This document shows, piece by piece, positions 9,494-18,315 of a stretch of DNA of 64,000 nt. A program made the position numbers and the translations under genes. How positions within the stretch are numbered: the first letter of the stretch is position 1; each line of letters starts with the position of its first letter. The DNA comes from an uncultured Lachnospiraceae bacterium (GTDB taxonomy: Bacteria > Bacillota > Clostridia > Lachnospirales > Lachnospiraceae), in the NCBI GenBank assembly GCA_949878435.1, contig CATLAK010000011.1, positions 27,403 through 91,402 of the forward strand. The letters run 5' to 3'. Under the pieces are notes generated by a model. The model saw only the letters and a program-made list of their open reading frames with translations, made no database searches and had not been told where the DNA came from.

Positions 9494-10036
9494 CTATTTC
9501 TTACCAGTCTTACCAACTTTACGTCTGATTGTTTCATCAGCATACTTGATACCCTTGCCCTTATAAGGTTCAGGTCTTCTCTTGTCTCTGATTTCAGCTG
9601 CGAATTGGCCAACTTTTTCTTTGTCAATACCCTTAACGATGATGATGTTCTGACCTTCCAGTACGGTTTCAATACCTTCAGGGTCGATCATCTCAACTGG
9701 GTGAGAATATCCTAAAGATAAGGTTAACTTGTTGCCGGATTTGGCTGCTCTATAACCAACACCATTTACTTCCAGTTTCTTTTCATAGCCATTTGTCACA
9801 CCGACCACCATATTGTTGATCAATGTTCTCGTAAGTCCATGCAAAGATTTCATTTTCTTTAAATCATTGGGTCTGGAAACAAGTACCTCTGCTCCTTCAA
9901 CCTTGATTTCCATTTCAGCCGGAAGCACTCTTTCCAGTGTTCCTTTAGGACCTTTTACAGTCACTTTGTTATTTTCTGCAATCTCTACAGTAACGCCTGC
10001 AGGAATCGCGATTGGCATTCTTCCTATACGTGACAT
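9494..10036 (-). CDS. rplF: 50S ribosomal protein L6
   Basis: 180-aa protein near the sarcin-ricin loop, made of two repeated domains. Starts [19 protein letters not shown]; the C-terminal signature [16 protein letters not shown] is present. The ATG at 10036 is preceded by GGAGGTACGGGC; the longer reading frame overlaps rpsH and is not used. Confidence 0.97.
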   Translation of the reverse strand: MSRIGRMPIAIPAGVTVEIAENNKVTVKGPKGTLERVLPAEMEIKVEGAEVLVSRPNDLKKMKSLHGLTRTLINNMVVGVTNGYEKKLEVNGVGYRAAKSGNKLTLSLGYSHPVEMIDPEGIETVLEGQNIIIVKGIDKEKVGQFAAEIRDKRRPEPYKGKGIKYADETIRRKVGKTGKK

Positions 10037-10071
10037 GCCCGTACCTCCTATCAAATTTGCTAAGCTTTCAT

Positions 10072-10473
10072 TTACCATACGTAAGCCAGCACTTCGCCGC
10101 CTACCTGTAATTCCCTTGCCTTCTTGTCAGTTACAACCCCCTGGTTGGTGGAGATGATTGCAATACCAAGTCCGCCAAGCACTCTGGGCAGTTCTTCCTT
10201 GCCGGCATAAATACGAAGACCCGGTTTGGAAATTCTCTTTAATCCATTGATGATCTTATCATTTCTGTCCACGCCATACTTCAGTGTGATGCGGATGGTC
10301 TTGAAACTTCCTTCATCAATCAGATCATATTTCTTAATATACCCTTCCTCTAAAAGAATGTCTGCAATAGCCAGTTTCATTTTGGAAGAGGGAACATCTA
10401 CTGTATCATGTTTTGCAGTATTTGCATTACGGATTCTTGTAAGCATATCTGCAATAGGATCACTCATTGTCAT
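10072..10473 (-). CDS. rpsH: 30S ribosomal protein S8
   Basis: 133-aa primary rRNA-binding protein, and in some bacteria translational repressor of the spc operon. [20 protein letters not shown] at the start and [22 protein letters not shown] near the end. The ATG at 10473 follows AGGAGG at normal spacing; upstream in-frame codons overlap rpsN. Confidence 0.97.
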   Translation of the reverse strand: MTMSDPIADMLTRIRNANTAKHDTVDVPSSKMKLAIADILLEEGYIKKYDLIDEGSFKTIRITLKYGVDRNDKIINGLKRISKPGLRIYAGKEELPRVLGGLGIAIISTNQGVVTDKKARELQVGGEVLAYVW

Positions 10474-10493
10474 TTTATTTCCTCCTATACGAT

Positions 10494-10679
10494 TTACCAA
10501 CTTGCCTTTTTTACGCCGGGAATCTGACCCTTGTAAGCTAATTCACGGAAGCAAATTCTGCAGATTCCGTATTTTCTAAGAACAGCATGCGGACGTCCAC
10601 AAACTCTGCAGCGGGTGTACGCTCTGGTGGAGAATTTCGGTTTGCGCTGCTGTTTAATCTTCATTGATGTTTTAGCCAT
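10494..10679 (-). CDS. rpsN: 30S ribosomal protein S14, type Z (zinc)
   Basis: 61-aa short S14 with two CxxC pairs (CRVCGRPH and CRICF) that bind zinc, and the [14 protein letters not shown] tail (here [11 protein letters not shown]). This is the ancestral zinc-dependent form usual in Firmicutes; zinc-independent paralogues, if any, lie elsewhere. Confidence 0.98.
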   Translation of the reverse strand: MAKTSMKIKQQRKPKFSTRAYTRCRVCGRPHAVLRKYGICRICFRELAYKGQIPGVKKASW

Positions 10680-10693
10680 GAATTTACCTCCTT

Positions 10694-11233
10694 CTATTTT
10701 GCAAATGGCATATTAAACAATCTTAATAATTCACGTGCTTCTTCATCTGTCTTTGCTGTTGTAACAAAGATGACATCCATTCCTCTAACCTTATCTACCT
10801 TGTCATATTCGATTTCAGGGAAGATAAGCTGTTCTTTGATACCCATTGAATAATTGCCTCTTCCATCAAATGAGTTAGGGTTCACACCTCTGAAGTCACG
10901 CACACGGGGCAGTGCAAGATTTACGAGACGATCTAAGAAATCGTACATCTTCTCCCCACGTAAGGTAACTTTACATCCGATTGCCATACCTTCTCTGATC
11001 TTGAAGTTAGCAACGGACTTCTTTGCTTTGGTAAGTACCGCCTTCTGACCGGAGATAATCTCAAGGTCCTTTACAGCAGATTCCAATACTTTCGCATTGT
11101 CTTTTGCTTCGCCGACACCCATGTTGATAACAATCTTATCGATTTTCGGTACTTCCATAACATTCTTATATCCGAACTTTTTGATCATAGCATCTACGAT
11201 CTCGTCATTATACATCGTTTTAAGTCTGCTCAC
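10694..11233 (-). CDS. rplE: 50S ribosomal protein L5
   Basis: 179-aa 5S rRNA-binding protein of the central protuberance. Signatures: [41 protein letters not shown], and the C-terminal [20 protein letters not shown]. Spc-operon order rplX-rplE-rpsN. Confidence 0.98.
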   Translation of the reverse strand: MSRLKTMYNDEIVDAMIKKFGYKNVMEVPKIDKIVINMGVGEAKDNAKVLESAVKDLEIISGQKAVLTKAKKSVANFKIREGMAIGCKVTLRGEKMYDFLDRLVNLALPRVRDFRGVNPNSFDGRGNYSMGIKEQLIFPEIEYDKVDKVRGMDVIFVTTAKTDEEARELLRLFNMPFAK

Positions 11234-11258
11234 GCTTCCAGTTCTCCTTTCTTAAGAA

Positions 11259-11570
11259 TTAATCAATCACTTCACCTGTTGATTTTGCAAAACGCACTTT
11301 TTTGTCATTTTCAAACTTGAAACCTACTCTTGTAGGCTGTCCCTTGTGGACATACATTACGTTTGACACATCAATAGGCGCTTCTTTTTGAATAATTCCG
11401 CCATTCTGGTTCGCTGCTGAAGGTTTTGTATGTTTGGTAATCATGTTGACGCCTTCTACAACAACCCTGTGCTTTTTAATGTCAACAGATACTACCTTTC
11501 CTTCTGATCCTTTATCTTTGCCGGCAATCACCTTTACGGTATCGCCTTTCTTAATTTTTAAAGTTGCCAT
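11259..11570 (-). CDS. rplX: 50S ribosomal protein L24
   Basis: 103-aa assembly-initiator protein with an N-terminal KOW motif ([20 protein letters not shown]). The ATG at 11570 follows GGAGGTGCGTAGC. C-terminal part [18 protein letters not shown] is typical. Confidence 0.97.
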   Translation of the reverse strand: MATLKIKKGDTVKVIAGKDKGSEGKVVSVDIKKHRVVVEGVNMITKHTKPSAANQNGGIIQKEAPIDVSNVMYVHKGQPTRVGFKFENDKKVRFAKSTGEVID

Positions 11571-11582
11571 GCTACGCACCTC

Positions 11583-11951
11583 CTATAATACTTCCGGAGC
11601 CAGAGAAACAATCTTCATAAACTGTTTTTCACGAAGCTCTCTTGCTACCGGTCCAAAAATACGTGTTCCTCTGGGAGTCTTATCATCTTTAATGATAACA
11701 GCAGCATTTTCATCAAATCTAATATAAGAACCATCTTTGCGACGTGCGCCTTTAACAGTACGGACAACAACAGCCTTTACGACGTCACCTTTTTTTACAA
11801 CGCCGCCTGGTGTTGCATCTTTGACCGTAGCAACAATCACATCACCGATACTTGCATATCTTCTTGTGGATCCACCCATAACTCTGATGCAAAGGATTTC
11901 TTTTGCACCTGTATTGTCAGCGACTTTCAGTCTGCTTTCCTGTTGAATCAT
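11583..11951 (-). CDS. rplN: 50S ribosomal protein L14
   Basis: 122-aa subunit-interface protein. [39 protein letters not shown] and the tail [12 protein letters not shown] are diagnostic. Confidence 0.98.
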   Translation of the reverse strand: MIQQESRLKVADNTGAKEILCIRVMGGSTRRYASIGDVIVATVKDATPGGVVKKGDVVKAVVVRTVKGARRKDGSYIRFDENAAVIIKDDKTPRGTRIFGPVARELREKQFMKIVSLAPEVL

Positions 11952-11975
11952 GCCAATTCTCCTTCCAAAATATTT

Positions 11976-12233
11976 CTATTTAGCTTTTTCTACGATTTCT
12001 ACAAGTCTCCATCTCTTGTCCTTGGACAAAGGTCTTGTTTCCATCACTTTAACGGTATCGCCGATGCCGCACTCGTTGTTCTCATCATGCGCTTTCAATT
12101 TGTAAGTACTCTTAACAACTTTCTTGTAAAGCGGATGTTTTACGTGCTCTTCGATTGCAACGACGATTGTCTTATCCATTTTATCACTGATAACTTTACC
12201 GGTACGTGTTTTTCTCAGATTTCTTTCTTCCAC
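11976..12233 (-). CDS. rpsQ: 30S ribosomal protein S17
   Basis: 85-aa OB-fold primary rRNA-binding protein. Contains [39 protein letters not shown] and [20 protein letters not shown]. Normal order rpmC-rpsQ-rplN. Confidence 0.98.
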   Translation of the reverse strand: MEERNLRKTRTGKVISDKMDKTIVVAIEEHVKHPLYKKVVKSTYKLKAHDENNECGIGDTVKVMETRPLSKDKRWRLVEIVEKAK

Positions 12234-12282
12234 GACTTTTAGTCTCCTTTCTTTGACATTCCTGCAACTTGATTCCTAAGGC

Positions 12283-12489
12283 TTACGCCTCTTTCTGCTT
12301 CTGTGTGATTACTGTCTGAATCCTTGCGATATTTCTTCTGACTTCTTTGATTCTTGCGGTATTATCCAGCTGATTCGTTGCATTCTGGAATCTCAAATTG
12401 AAAAGTTCTTTCTTAGCAGCTACTAAATCCTCTGCCAGCGCTGCAGCTGATTTTGCCTGTAAATCTTCTACATACTTGTTAGTTTTCAT
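12283..12489 (-). CDS. rpmC: 50S ribosomal protein L29
   Basis: 68-aa helical protein near the tunnel exit that contacts SRP and trigger factor. Starts [14 protein letters not shown] and contains [20 protein letters not shown] and [11 protein letters not shown]. The ATG at 12489 overlaps the last codons of rplP by 11 nt; the longer open frame upstream is the rplP sequence in another phase. Confidence 0.97.
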   Translation of the reverse strand: MKTNKYVEDLQAKSAAALAEDLVAAKKELFNLRFQNATNQLDNTARIKEVRRNIARIQTVITQKQKEA

Positions 12490-12916
12490 TTGATGCACCA
12501 CCTTCCAAGTCTGCCTTAGAAACGACCTTGCACTTGCAAGGAAGCTTATATGTTGCAAGACGCAACGCTTCTTTTGCGATTTCTTCGGAAACTCCTGCGA
12601 TTTCAAACATAACACGTCCGGGCTTAACAACTGCTACCCAGTATTCCAATGTACCTTTACCGGAACCCATACGTGTTTCTGCGGGTTTTGCTGTTACTGG
12701 TTTGTCAGGGAAAATCTTAATCCAAACTTTACCGCCACGCTTGATATAACGAGTCATAGCAATACGGGCTGCCTCAATCTGGTTTGATTTAATCCAACAT
12801 GGCTCTAATGCAACAATACCGTATTCACCGTAAGTAATTGTGTTGCCACGGGTTGCTTTTCCTCTCATGGTGCCACGGAACTGTTTACGACGTTTAACTC
12901 TTTTAGGCATTAACAT
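12479..12916 (-). CDS. rplP: 50S ribosomal protein L16
   Basis: 145-aa protein at the A-tRNA elbow. [39 protein letters not shown] and [18 protein letters not shown] are diagnostic. The first ATG overlaps the rpsC stop region and has GGGAG 9 nt upstream; a second ATG two codons later is also possible. Confidence 0.97.
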   Translation of the reverse strand: MLMPKRVKRRKQFRGTMRGKATRGNTITYGEYGIVALEPCWIKSNQIEAARIAMTRYIKRGGKVWIKIFPDKPVTAKPAETRMGSGKGTLEYWVAVVKPGRVMFEIAGVSEEIAKEALRLATYKLPCKCKVVSKADLEGGASNEN

Positions 12917-13587
12917 TATTTATCGCTCCCTTCCTGCACTGTCTTTTCTTCATTCTTCTTGGTAGGAAGTACTTCACCCTTGTAGATCCATACTTTTACA
13001 CCTACTTTACCATAGGTTGTATCAGCTTCAGCGAAACCGTATTCGATATCAGCACGCAATGTCTGAAGGGGAATCGTGCCTTCGCTGTAAAACTCTGTAC
13101 GAGCCATATCCGCACCGCCCAGACGTCCGGAAACAGAAGCCTTGATACCCAGTGCGCCTGCCTTCATGGTTCTTCCCATGCAGGATTTCATGGCACGTCT
13201 GAAGGAAACACGGTTTTCAAGCTGCTGTGCAATGTTTTCTGCAACCAGCTGTGCATCCTTGTCAGGTCTCTTGATTTCTTTGATGTCAACCAGTACTTTC
13301 TTTCCTGTCATCTTGGAAAGTTCTTTCTTGGTCACTTCGATTTCAGCGCCGCCCTTGCCGATTACCACACCGGGCTTAGCTGTATAAATGATAACTTTTA
13401 CTCTGTCGGAAGCTCTCTCGATTTCAATCTTGGAAACTCCGGCACTGTACAATTTCTTTTTCAGGAACTTTCTGATATCGTAGTCTTCTACAAGGAAATC
13501 AGCAAATTCTGCTTCTGCGTACCATTTAGAATCCCAATCCTTAATAATACCGACTCTTAAGCCGTGAGGATTAACTTTCTGTCCCAT
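12916..13587 (-). CDS. rpsC: 30S ribosomal protein S3
   Basis: 223-aa protein at the mRNA entry channel, part of the ribosomal helicase. Starts [22 protein letters not shown] domain with [13 protein letters not shown]-terminal [20 protein letters not shown] and [20 protein letters not shown]. The ATG at 13587 is the conserved start; upstream in-frame codons cover an intergenic hairpin. Confidence 0.98.
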   Translation of the reverse strand: MGQKVNPHGLRVGIIKDWDSKWYAEAEFADFLVEDYDIRKFLKKKLYSAGVSKIEIERASDRVKVIIYTAKPGVVIGKGGAEIEVTKKELSKMTGKKVLVDIKEIKRPDKDAQLVAENIAQQLENRVSFRRAMKSCMGRTMKAGALGIKASVSGRLGGADMARTEFYSEGTIPLQTLRADIEYGFAEADTTYGKVGVKVWIYKGEVLPTKKNEEKTVQEGSDK

Positions 13588-13613
13588 ATAATTCTTTGCT
13601 CCTTTCTTTGTCC

Positions 13614-13654
13614 CGAAAATGCGAAGCATTTTCGTCAACCTGCTGTGTAGGTTG
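13614..13654 (-). other. two small hairpins between rplV and rpsC
   Basis: A perfect stem (CGAAAATGC pairing with GCATTTTCG, 13614-13634, 3-nt loop) is followed by a second one (CAACCT/AGGTTG, 13636-13654). They lie in the only sizeable gap between rplV and rpsC. No T-run follows. They may mark a processing site; function unknown. Confidence 0.45.
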
Positions 13655-13662
13655 TTTCCTCC

Positions 13663-14067
13663 CTATCTTTCATCCAGCACAATTGTGATATGGCTCATTC
13701 TCTTTTCGATCCTGTAAGCTCTTCCTTGTGCCCTCGGTCTTACTCTTTTCATTGTAGGTCCCTTATTTGCATAACATTCTGCAATATAAAGGTGCTCCGG
13801 ATTCGGATACTTTGTAGGGTCCTGGCTGTACAGATATTCAGCGTTTGCACGCGCGGACTCTAATAACTTCTTGATGATGCTGGAAGCATATCTGGGATTG
13901 TATTCCAAAATACCAAGTGCAGCTTCCACATCCTTGCCTCTGATGGCATCTAATACGAAACATGCTTTCTGAACAGACACTCTTGCGTAAGATAACTTAG
14001 CGGAAGGTCTTGTATCTTTCTGCGCATTTCTCTCTCTTTTAATTTGGGATCTATGTCCTTTTGCCAT
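13663..14067 (-). CDS. rplV: 50S ribosomal protein L22
   Basis: 134-aa tunnel-lining protein. SAKLSYARVSVQKACFVLDA, the SARANAEYLY helix, and the tunnel beta-hairpin region MKRVRPRAQGRAYRIEKRMSH, which is close to the site of macrolide-resistance mutations in other bacteria. I see no insertion or deletion in that loop. Confidence 0.98.
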   Translation of the reverse strand: MAKGHRSQIKRERNAQKDTRPSAKLSYARVSVQKACFVLDAIRGKDVEAALGILEYNPRYASSIIKKLLESARANAEYLYSQDPTKYPNPEHLYIAECYANKGPTMKRVRPRAQGRAYRIEKRMSHITIVLDER

Positions 14068-14078
14068 GATGAAACCTC

Positions 14079-14360
14079 CTATCTTACTTTAGACTTCTTT
14101 TCGTCTTTTCCGTGTCCTCTATAAGTTCTGGTTGCAACAAACTCGCCGAGCTTATGTCCAACCATATCTTCCGTCACATATACTGGCACATGCTTTCTTC
14201 CGTCATGCACTGCAAATGTGTGTCCCACAAAAGAGGGGAAGATTGTGGAACGACGGGACCAGGTCTTGATGACCTGCTTCTGTCCTGCTGCATTCATTGC
14301 ATCTACTTTTTTCAGCAGACTTGCATCTGCAAAAGGTCCTTTTTTCAGTGATCTAGCCAT
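14079..14360 (-). CDS. rpsS: 30S ribosomal protein S19
   Basis: 93-aa head protein. [40 protein letters not shown] and [20 protein letters not shown] are diagnostic. Confidence 0.98.
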   Translation of the reverse strand: MARSLKKGPFADASLLKKVDAMNAAGQKQVIKTWSRRSTIFPSFVGHTFAVHDGRKHVPVYVTEDMVGHKLGEFVATRTYRGHGKDEKKSKVR

Positions 14361-14379
14361 TTTCTTCTCTCCTCCTTAA

Positions 14380-15225
14380 TTATTTGATGGCTCTGCCGTC
14401 TCTTCTTCTTACGATCAACTTATTAGAGGCTTTTTTCTTCTTACGCGTCTTAAGTCCAAGAGCAGGCTTGCCCCAAGGTGTGCAGGGACCGGGACGTCCG
14501 ATACCGGTCTTTCCTTCACCACCGCCGTGAGGATGGTCGTTGGGGTTCATTACAGAACCACGTACGGTAGGACGAATGCCCATGTGGCGCTTGCGTCCTG
14601 CTTTACCGATCTTAATCAGGCTGTGATCTACATTGCCAACAACACCAACGGTTGCGCGGCAGCTAATCGGTACCATTCTCATTTCGCCTGAAGGAAGACG
14701 AAGGGTTGCATATTTTCCTTCTTTCGCCATCAGCTGCGCGCTGTTTCCAGCGGAGCGAACCAGCTGACCGCCCTTGCCGGGATATAATTCAATGTTGTGT
14801 ACCTGTGTACCAACGGGGATTGCTGATAAAGGAAGGCAGTTGCCCACTCTCACTTCAGCCTCAGGTCCGTTCATGACCTTCATGCCGTCTTTTAATCCTT
14901 CGGGAGCAATGATATATGCCTTTTCCCCGTCTGCATAGCAGATTAATGCAATGTTTGCAGTTCTGTTAGGATCATATTCGATTCCAATAACAGTTGCAGG
15001 GATTCCATCCTTGCTGTTTCTCTTGAAATCAATGATTCTGTATTTTCTCTTAGAACCGCCTCCGCGGTGTCTTACTGTAATTTTACCCTGATTGTTACGA
15101 CCGGAATTTTTCTTTAAAGAAGTAACAAGTGATTTCTCAGGTGTTGTCTTAGTGATTTCTGAAAAATCAGAACCGGTCATATTTCTTCTGGAAGGTGTAT
15201 ATGGGTTATATGTCTTAATTCCCAT
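14380..15225 (-). CDS. rplB: 50S ribosomal protein L2
   Basis: 281-aa protein next to the peptidyl-transferase centre. Starts [35 protein letters not shown] and [20 protein letters not shown] are diagnostic, including the conserved His of the HPHGGGEG loop. ATG at 15225 chosen by alignment of the start; AAAGGAGAAAG precedes it. Confidence 0.98.
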   Translation of the reverse strand: MGIKTYNPYTPSRRNMTGSDFSEITKTTPEKSLVTSLKKNSGRNNQGKITVRHRGGGSKRKYRIIDFKRNSKDGIPATVIGIEYDPNRTANIALICYADGEKAYIIAPEGLKDGMKVMNGPEAEVRVGNCLPLSAIPVGTQVHNIELYPGKGGQLVRSAGNSAQLMAKEGKYATLRLPSGEMRMVPISCRATVGVVGNVDHSLIKIGKAGRKRHMGIRPTVRGSVMNPNDHPHGGGEGKTGIGRPGPCTPWGKPALGLKTRKKKKASNKLIVRRRDGRAIK

Positions 15226-15299
15226 GACTCTTTCTCCTTTCAAGTCCCATTTCATATCGCACTTTTTTGTGCATAGTTATTACTTATACTCTCTTCATC

Positions 15300-15599
15300 T
15301 TAGAGTCCAGCAAAAATTTCAATTTCTTTGCTGTCTTCCGTCAGCCATACGATTGCCTTTTTGGTCTTGGCTGTCTTGCCGTAGGTCATGCCGCGCCTCT
15401 TGGTCTTTCCATCCATGTTCATGGTGTTGACTCTTGCGACCTTTGTTCCTTCAAACATCTTTTCAACGGCTTCTTTGATCATTGTCTTGTTTGCTTCGGG
15501 ATGAACCAGAAATGTATATTTCTTCTCGCTCATGCCTGCCATACTCTTTTCGGTAATAACCGGTTTAAGGATTACGTCATAATATTGAATTGCTGCCAT
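15300..15599 (-). CDS. rplW: 50S ribosomal protein L23
   Basis: 99-aa protein at the tunnel exit and docking site of trigger factor and [23 protein letters not shown] and [20 protein letters not shown] are typical. Its ATG overlaps the rplD stop by one nt, so the two are translationally coupled. Confidence 0.97.
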   Translation of the reverse strand: MAAIQYYDVILKPVITEKSMAGMSEKKYTFLVHPEANKTMIKEAVEKMFEGTKVARVNTMNMDGKTKRRGMTYGKTAKTKKAIVWLTEDSKEIEIFAGL

Positions 15600-16219
15600 T
15601 ATGCATACACCTCCTCAATCTTGGCTACGGCATCCTTGGTGAGTACCAATGTATCACCTTTAAGGATATCGTAAACATTCATCATGTTAACCTGTGTTGT
15701 ATCAACAGTGGGAAGGTTTCTTGCAGATAAAACGATCTTTTCGTCATTGTCGGCAATTACGACTAATGCCTTGCTTACTTTCAGATTGTCCATCACTGCT
15801 TTGAACTTCTTTGTCTTGATCTCGTCAAATTTCAGCTCATCTACCACGATCAGCTTTCCACCCTGTACTCTGCTTGTGAGAGCGGACTTGAGTGCTGCTC
15901 TTTTTTCTTTCTTATTCAATTTAAATGAATAGTCTCTCGGAACGGGTGCGAATACAACACCGCCGCCTTTCCACTGGGGAGATCTGGTTGAACCCTGTCT
16001 TGCATGACCGGTTCCTTTCTGTCTCCAAGGTTTTCTACCGCCGCCGGAAACTTCAGAACGTGTTTTTGCTTTCTGTGTTCCCTGACGCTTATTTGCAAGA
16101 TGCTGCACAACTGCCATGTGTACCAGGTGCTCATTTACTTCAACACCAAATACCGCATCGTTTAATTCCATTGTGCCGACTTCTTTGCCTTCCATATTAT
16201 AAACAGATACGTTTGCCAT
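15599..16219 (-). CDS. rplD: 50S ribosomal protein L4
   Basis: 206-aa tunnel-constriction protein. Contains [20 protein letters not shown] and [20 protein letters not shown], the tunnel loop whose basic and Gly residues are intact. In enterobacteria L4 represses its own operon through the S10 leader; a structured leader also exists here (17374-17504) but L4 control is not shown. Confidence 0.98.
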   Translation of the reverse strand: MANVSVYNMEGKEVGTMELNDAVFGVEVNEHLVHMAVVQHLANKRQGTQKAKTRSEVSGGGRKPWRQKGTGHARQGSTRSPQWKGGGVVFAPVPRDYSFKLNKKEKRAALKSALTSRVQGGKLIVVDELKFDEIKTKKFKAVMDNLKVSKALVVIADNDEKIVLSARNLPTVDTTQVNMMNVYDILKGDTLVLTKDAVAKIEEVYA

Positions 16220-16247
16220 CTGAATGGTCCTCCTTTCATCAATCAGC

Positions 16248-16931
16248 TTAAGCCATAGCCTTAACAGTTTCTTTGATTGTAACTAAGGCTTTCCTCGGTC
16301 CGGGCACTGCACCCTTTACAAGAAGCAGATTCTTTTCAGCATCTACTCTTACCACCTCAAGGTTCTGCACGGTAACCTTTACGCAGCCCATGTGACCAGG
16401 CATTCCTTTGCCCTTGAATACGCGGCTCGGTGAAGAGCAGGCGCCGTTTGAACCCTGATGACGATGGAACTTGGAACCATGCGCCATGGGACCTCTGTGC
16501 TGACCATGTCTCTTGATTGCGCCCTGGAATCCTTTACCTTTGGAAATAGCAGACGCATCGATCTTATCGCCGACTTCAAACATATCCGCTTTGATTTCAC
16601 TTCCAAGCGTGTATTCCCCGGCATTGTCAAACTTGAACTCTCTGACAAATCTCTTGCAGGAAACGCCTGCCTTGTCAAAGTGTCCCTTCATAGCCTTGTT
16701 AACGCCATGTCTGTGGATGACTTCTTTCTTTCCGCTCTTGTCTTTGTTCACGATTCTTTCCTTCTTGTCAACAAAGCCAACCTGTACTGCACTGTAACCG
16801 TCGTTTTCAACTGTCTTAATCTGTGTCACTACGCAGGGTCCAGCCTGAAGTACAGTTACCGGAATCAAGCTGCCGTCCTCACTAAAAATCTGAGTCATTC
16901 CGATTTTGGTAGCCAAAATACCTTTTTTCAT
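16248..16931 (-). CDS. rplC: 50S ribosomal protein L3
   Basis: 227-aa assembly-initiator protein. [20 protein letters not shown] at the start and the central extension [20 protein letters not shown] reaching the peptidyl-transferase centre. Normal S10-operon position. Confidence 0.98.
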   Translation of the reverse strand: MKKGILATKIGMTQIFSEDGSLIPVTVLQAGPCVVTQIKTVENDGYSAVQVGFVDKKERIVNKDKSGKKEVIHRHGVNKAMKGHFDKAGVSCKRFVREFKFDNAGEYTLGSEIKADMFEVGDKIDASAISKGKGFQGAIKRHGQHRGPMAHGSKFHRHQGSNGACSSPSRVFKGKGMPGHMGCVKVTVQNLEVVRVDAEKNLLLVKGAVPGPRKALVTIKETVKAMA

Positions 16932-17001
16932 TTCTTTACCTCCATTTGCTTCTACAGCGGGCCTCTATCGGGCCATTCTAGTGTAATGGTTCTTACTGGT
17001 T

Positions 17002-17319
17002 TTATTTGTTCTTCATCTTGATATCGATGTACACACCGGCGGGCATCTCCAGTCTCTGCAGAGCATCTACCGTCTTAGGTGTGGGTGTGATGATATCGAT
17101 CAGTCTCTTATGGGTTCTCTGTTCAAACTGTTCCCTGGAATCTTTGTATTTGTGAACCGCTCTTAAGATTGTAACTACTTCCTTCTTAGTGGGAAGGGGT
17201 ACCGGTCCGCTTACCTGTGATCCGTTCTTCTTGACTGTTTCGATGATTTTTTTGGCAGATGCATCAACCAGCTGATGATCATAAGCCTTGAGTGTGATTC
17301 TCATTACTTGACTTGCCAT
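17002..17319 (-). CDS. rpsJ: 30S ribosomal protein S10
   Basis: 105-aa protein of the 30S head, also the NusE transcription factor. [40 protein letters not shown] and [20 protein letters not shown] are diagnostic. First gene of the super-operon; AAGGAGGCGACTTTTTTT lies before the ATG, a long T-rich spacing. Confidence 0.98.
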   Translation of the reverse strand: MASQVMRITLKAYDHQLVDASAKKIIETVKKNGSQVSGPVPLPTKKEVVTILRAVHKYKDSREQFEQRTHKRLIDIITPTPKTVDALQRLEMPAGVYIDIKMKNK

Positions 17320-17626
17320 AAAAAAAGTCGCCTCCTTTTCGCACTTTTATAATGAATTAAGTACGACAAGCGGTGACTGTACACTCTCCCGTGCGTGTCC
17401 TGCCTTCCCATAAAGCAAAGCCCAGATTTCTCTGCGCACTTTGGTCGGCACGCTTAACGCCCGTGTTTCTGTCTTGTTCGACAGACTGTATGTTTGTACA
17501 GTGACTTGCCGTCAGGTTCTTAGGTCTGGTATTTGCCAGCCTCTTGACATTCGCTCCACGGAAAACCTGCCATGCCTTTCGGTAGGGCAGCAACCTCACG
17601 CTTCATCGCTATCATGCCACAGCAAT
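17320..17626 (-). ncRNA. structured 5' leader of the S10 operon
   Basis: About 305 nt between the promoter and rpsJ with no convincing ORF. A long-range stem joins 17374-17383 and 17495-17504 (9 of 10 pairs), enclosing smaller hairpins such as CTGTC/GACAG at 17469-17484. The 5' part is conserved-looking, with purine-rich linkers. This layout resembles autoregulatory ribosomal-protein leaders, but I cannot name the ligand or an Rfam family from sequence alone. Confidence 0.5.
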
Positions 17627-17630
17627 TGAT

Positions 17631-17659
17631 AGTATACATGATGTTTGTAAATCATGCAA
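17631..17659 (-). promoter_or_regulatory. sigma-A promoter of the S10 super-operon
   Basis: On the minus strand: -35 TTGCAT (17654-17659), exactly 17 nt spacer, -10 TATACT (17631-17636). Upstream, 17660-17685 is an A/T tract (runs of A and T), which looks like an UP element for the alpha C-terminal domain. This is the only strong promoter seen for the 30-gene super-operon. Confidence 0.85.
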
Positions 17660-17694
17660 GTGTTTTTTGAAAAAAATTTTTTTGAGTGGGGGGG

Positions 17695-18038
17695 GAACCG
17701 CCCGCAGGGGCAGTGGGGAAGGGGAGGCGGATGGGGCGGATTTATAGAAGGCGGATGGCGGCGCATAGTTAGGTTTCCAGGCTCGTCTGCAAATCGGATT
17801 TCACTAACAGAATGTATATAGGTGTTTCAAGGCGGTCGGGTCGGAGCCATGGCGGCATCCGTGCCGCTTGGCTCCTAAAATCGCCATCCGTGGCGATTTT
17901 GCCCTGCGGATTCCACATTCTGTAAGTGAAATTGCCGATTTTCGCCAGAGCCTGGAAACCTAACTATGCGCCGCCATCCGCCTTCTATAAATCCGCCCCA
18001 TCCCGCCTCCCCTTCCCCACTGCCCCTGCGGGCGGCTC
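17695..18038. repeat. giant palindrome, family A copy 1
   Basis: Left arm 17695-17784 and right arm 17948-18038 are complementary over about 90 bp with one extra C and one mismatch. Inside is a core of about 165 nt. Its ends pair again (AATCGGATTTCACT... with ...AGTGAAATTGCCGATT), and its middle forms two more hairpins, GGAGCCA/TGGCTCC and AAAATCGCC/GGCGATTTT. The same core recurs at 47873-48040 in reverse orientation and, truncated, at 46765-46851, while most of the arm sequence is unique to this site. It lies between the S10 promoter and the stop of the small membrane-protein gene. No ORF in it is credible. Confidence 0.9.
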
Positions 18039-18092
18039 CTTCCTTTCTCCGGTATGTTTTTCAAAAGATACGAGGATAAACTTTCCTTTCTC

Positions 18093-18299
18093 CTAGAAAA
18101 GTTCTATGATTGCCAGCATAATCATGAGTGCGCTGAGCACTACCATGATTGCTCCGCATATTTTGATCGTCTTTGGCGATTTTAAATTTGGATTTTTTGC
18201 TTTTAATTTTTCATAGGGGACAAAAAGATAGTTTAATCCCATCGTTCCCACAACAATTCCCAATATACCTTTTGATAAAATTTTCAATAATTCATACAT
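18093..18299 (-). CDS. small two-helix membrane protein
   Basis: 68 aa, starting MYELLKILSKGILGIVVGTM, with two hydrophobic segments (residues about 7-28 and 45-66) joined by a basic loop containing KNPNLKSPKT. I do not recognise the family. The ATG at 18299 has GGAGG 9 nt upstream; the next upstream ATG is only 3 nt from it. It follows the putP-like gene by 16 nt and is surely co-transcribed, so it may be an accessory subunit of that symporter (inference). Confidence 0.65.
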   Translation of the reverse strand: MYELLKILSKGILGIVVGTMGLNYLFVPYEKLKAKNPNLKSPKTIKICGAIMVVLSALMIMLAIIELF

Positions 18300-18315
18300 T
18301 GTCATTTTCCTCCTT

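Noticed and set aside
17357..17599. 80-codon minus-strand frame in the S10 leader
   Set aside because: No proper start site or homology; overlaps the structured leader; Cys/Arg-rich composition typical of non-coding RNA translated.
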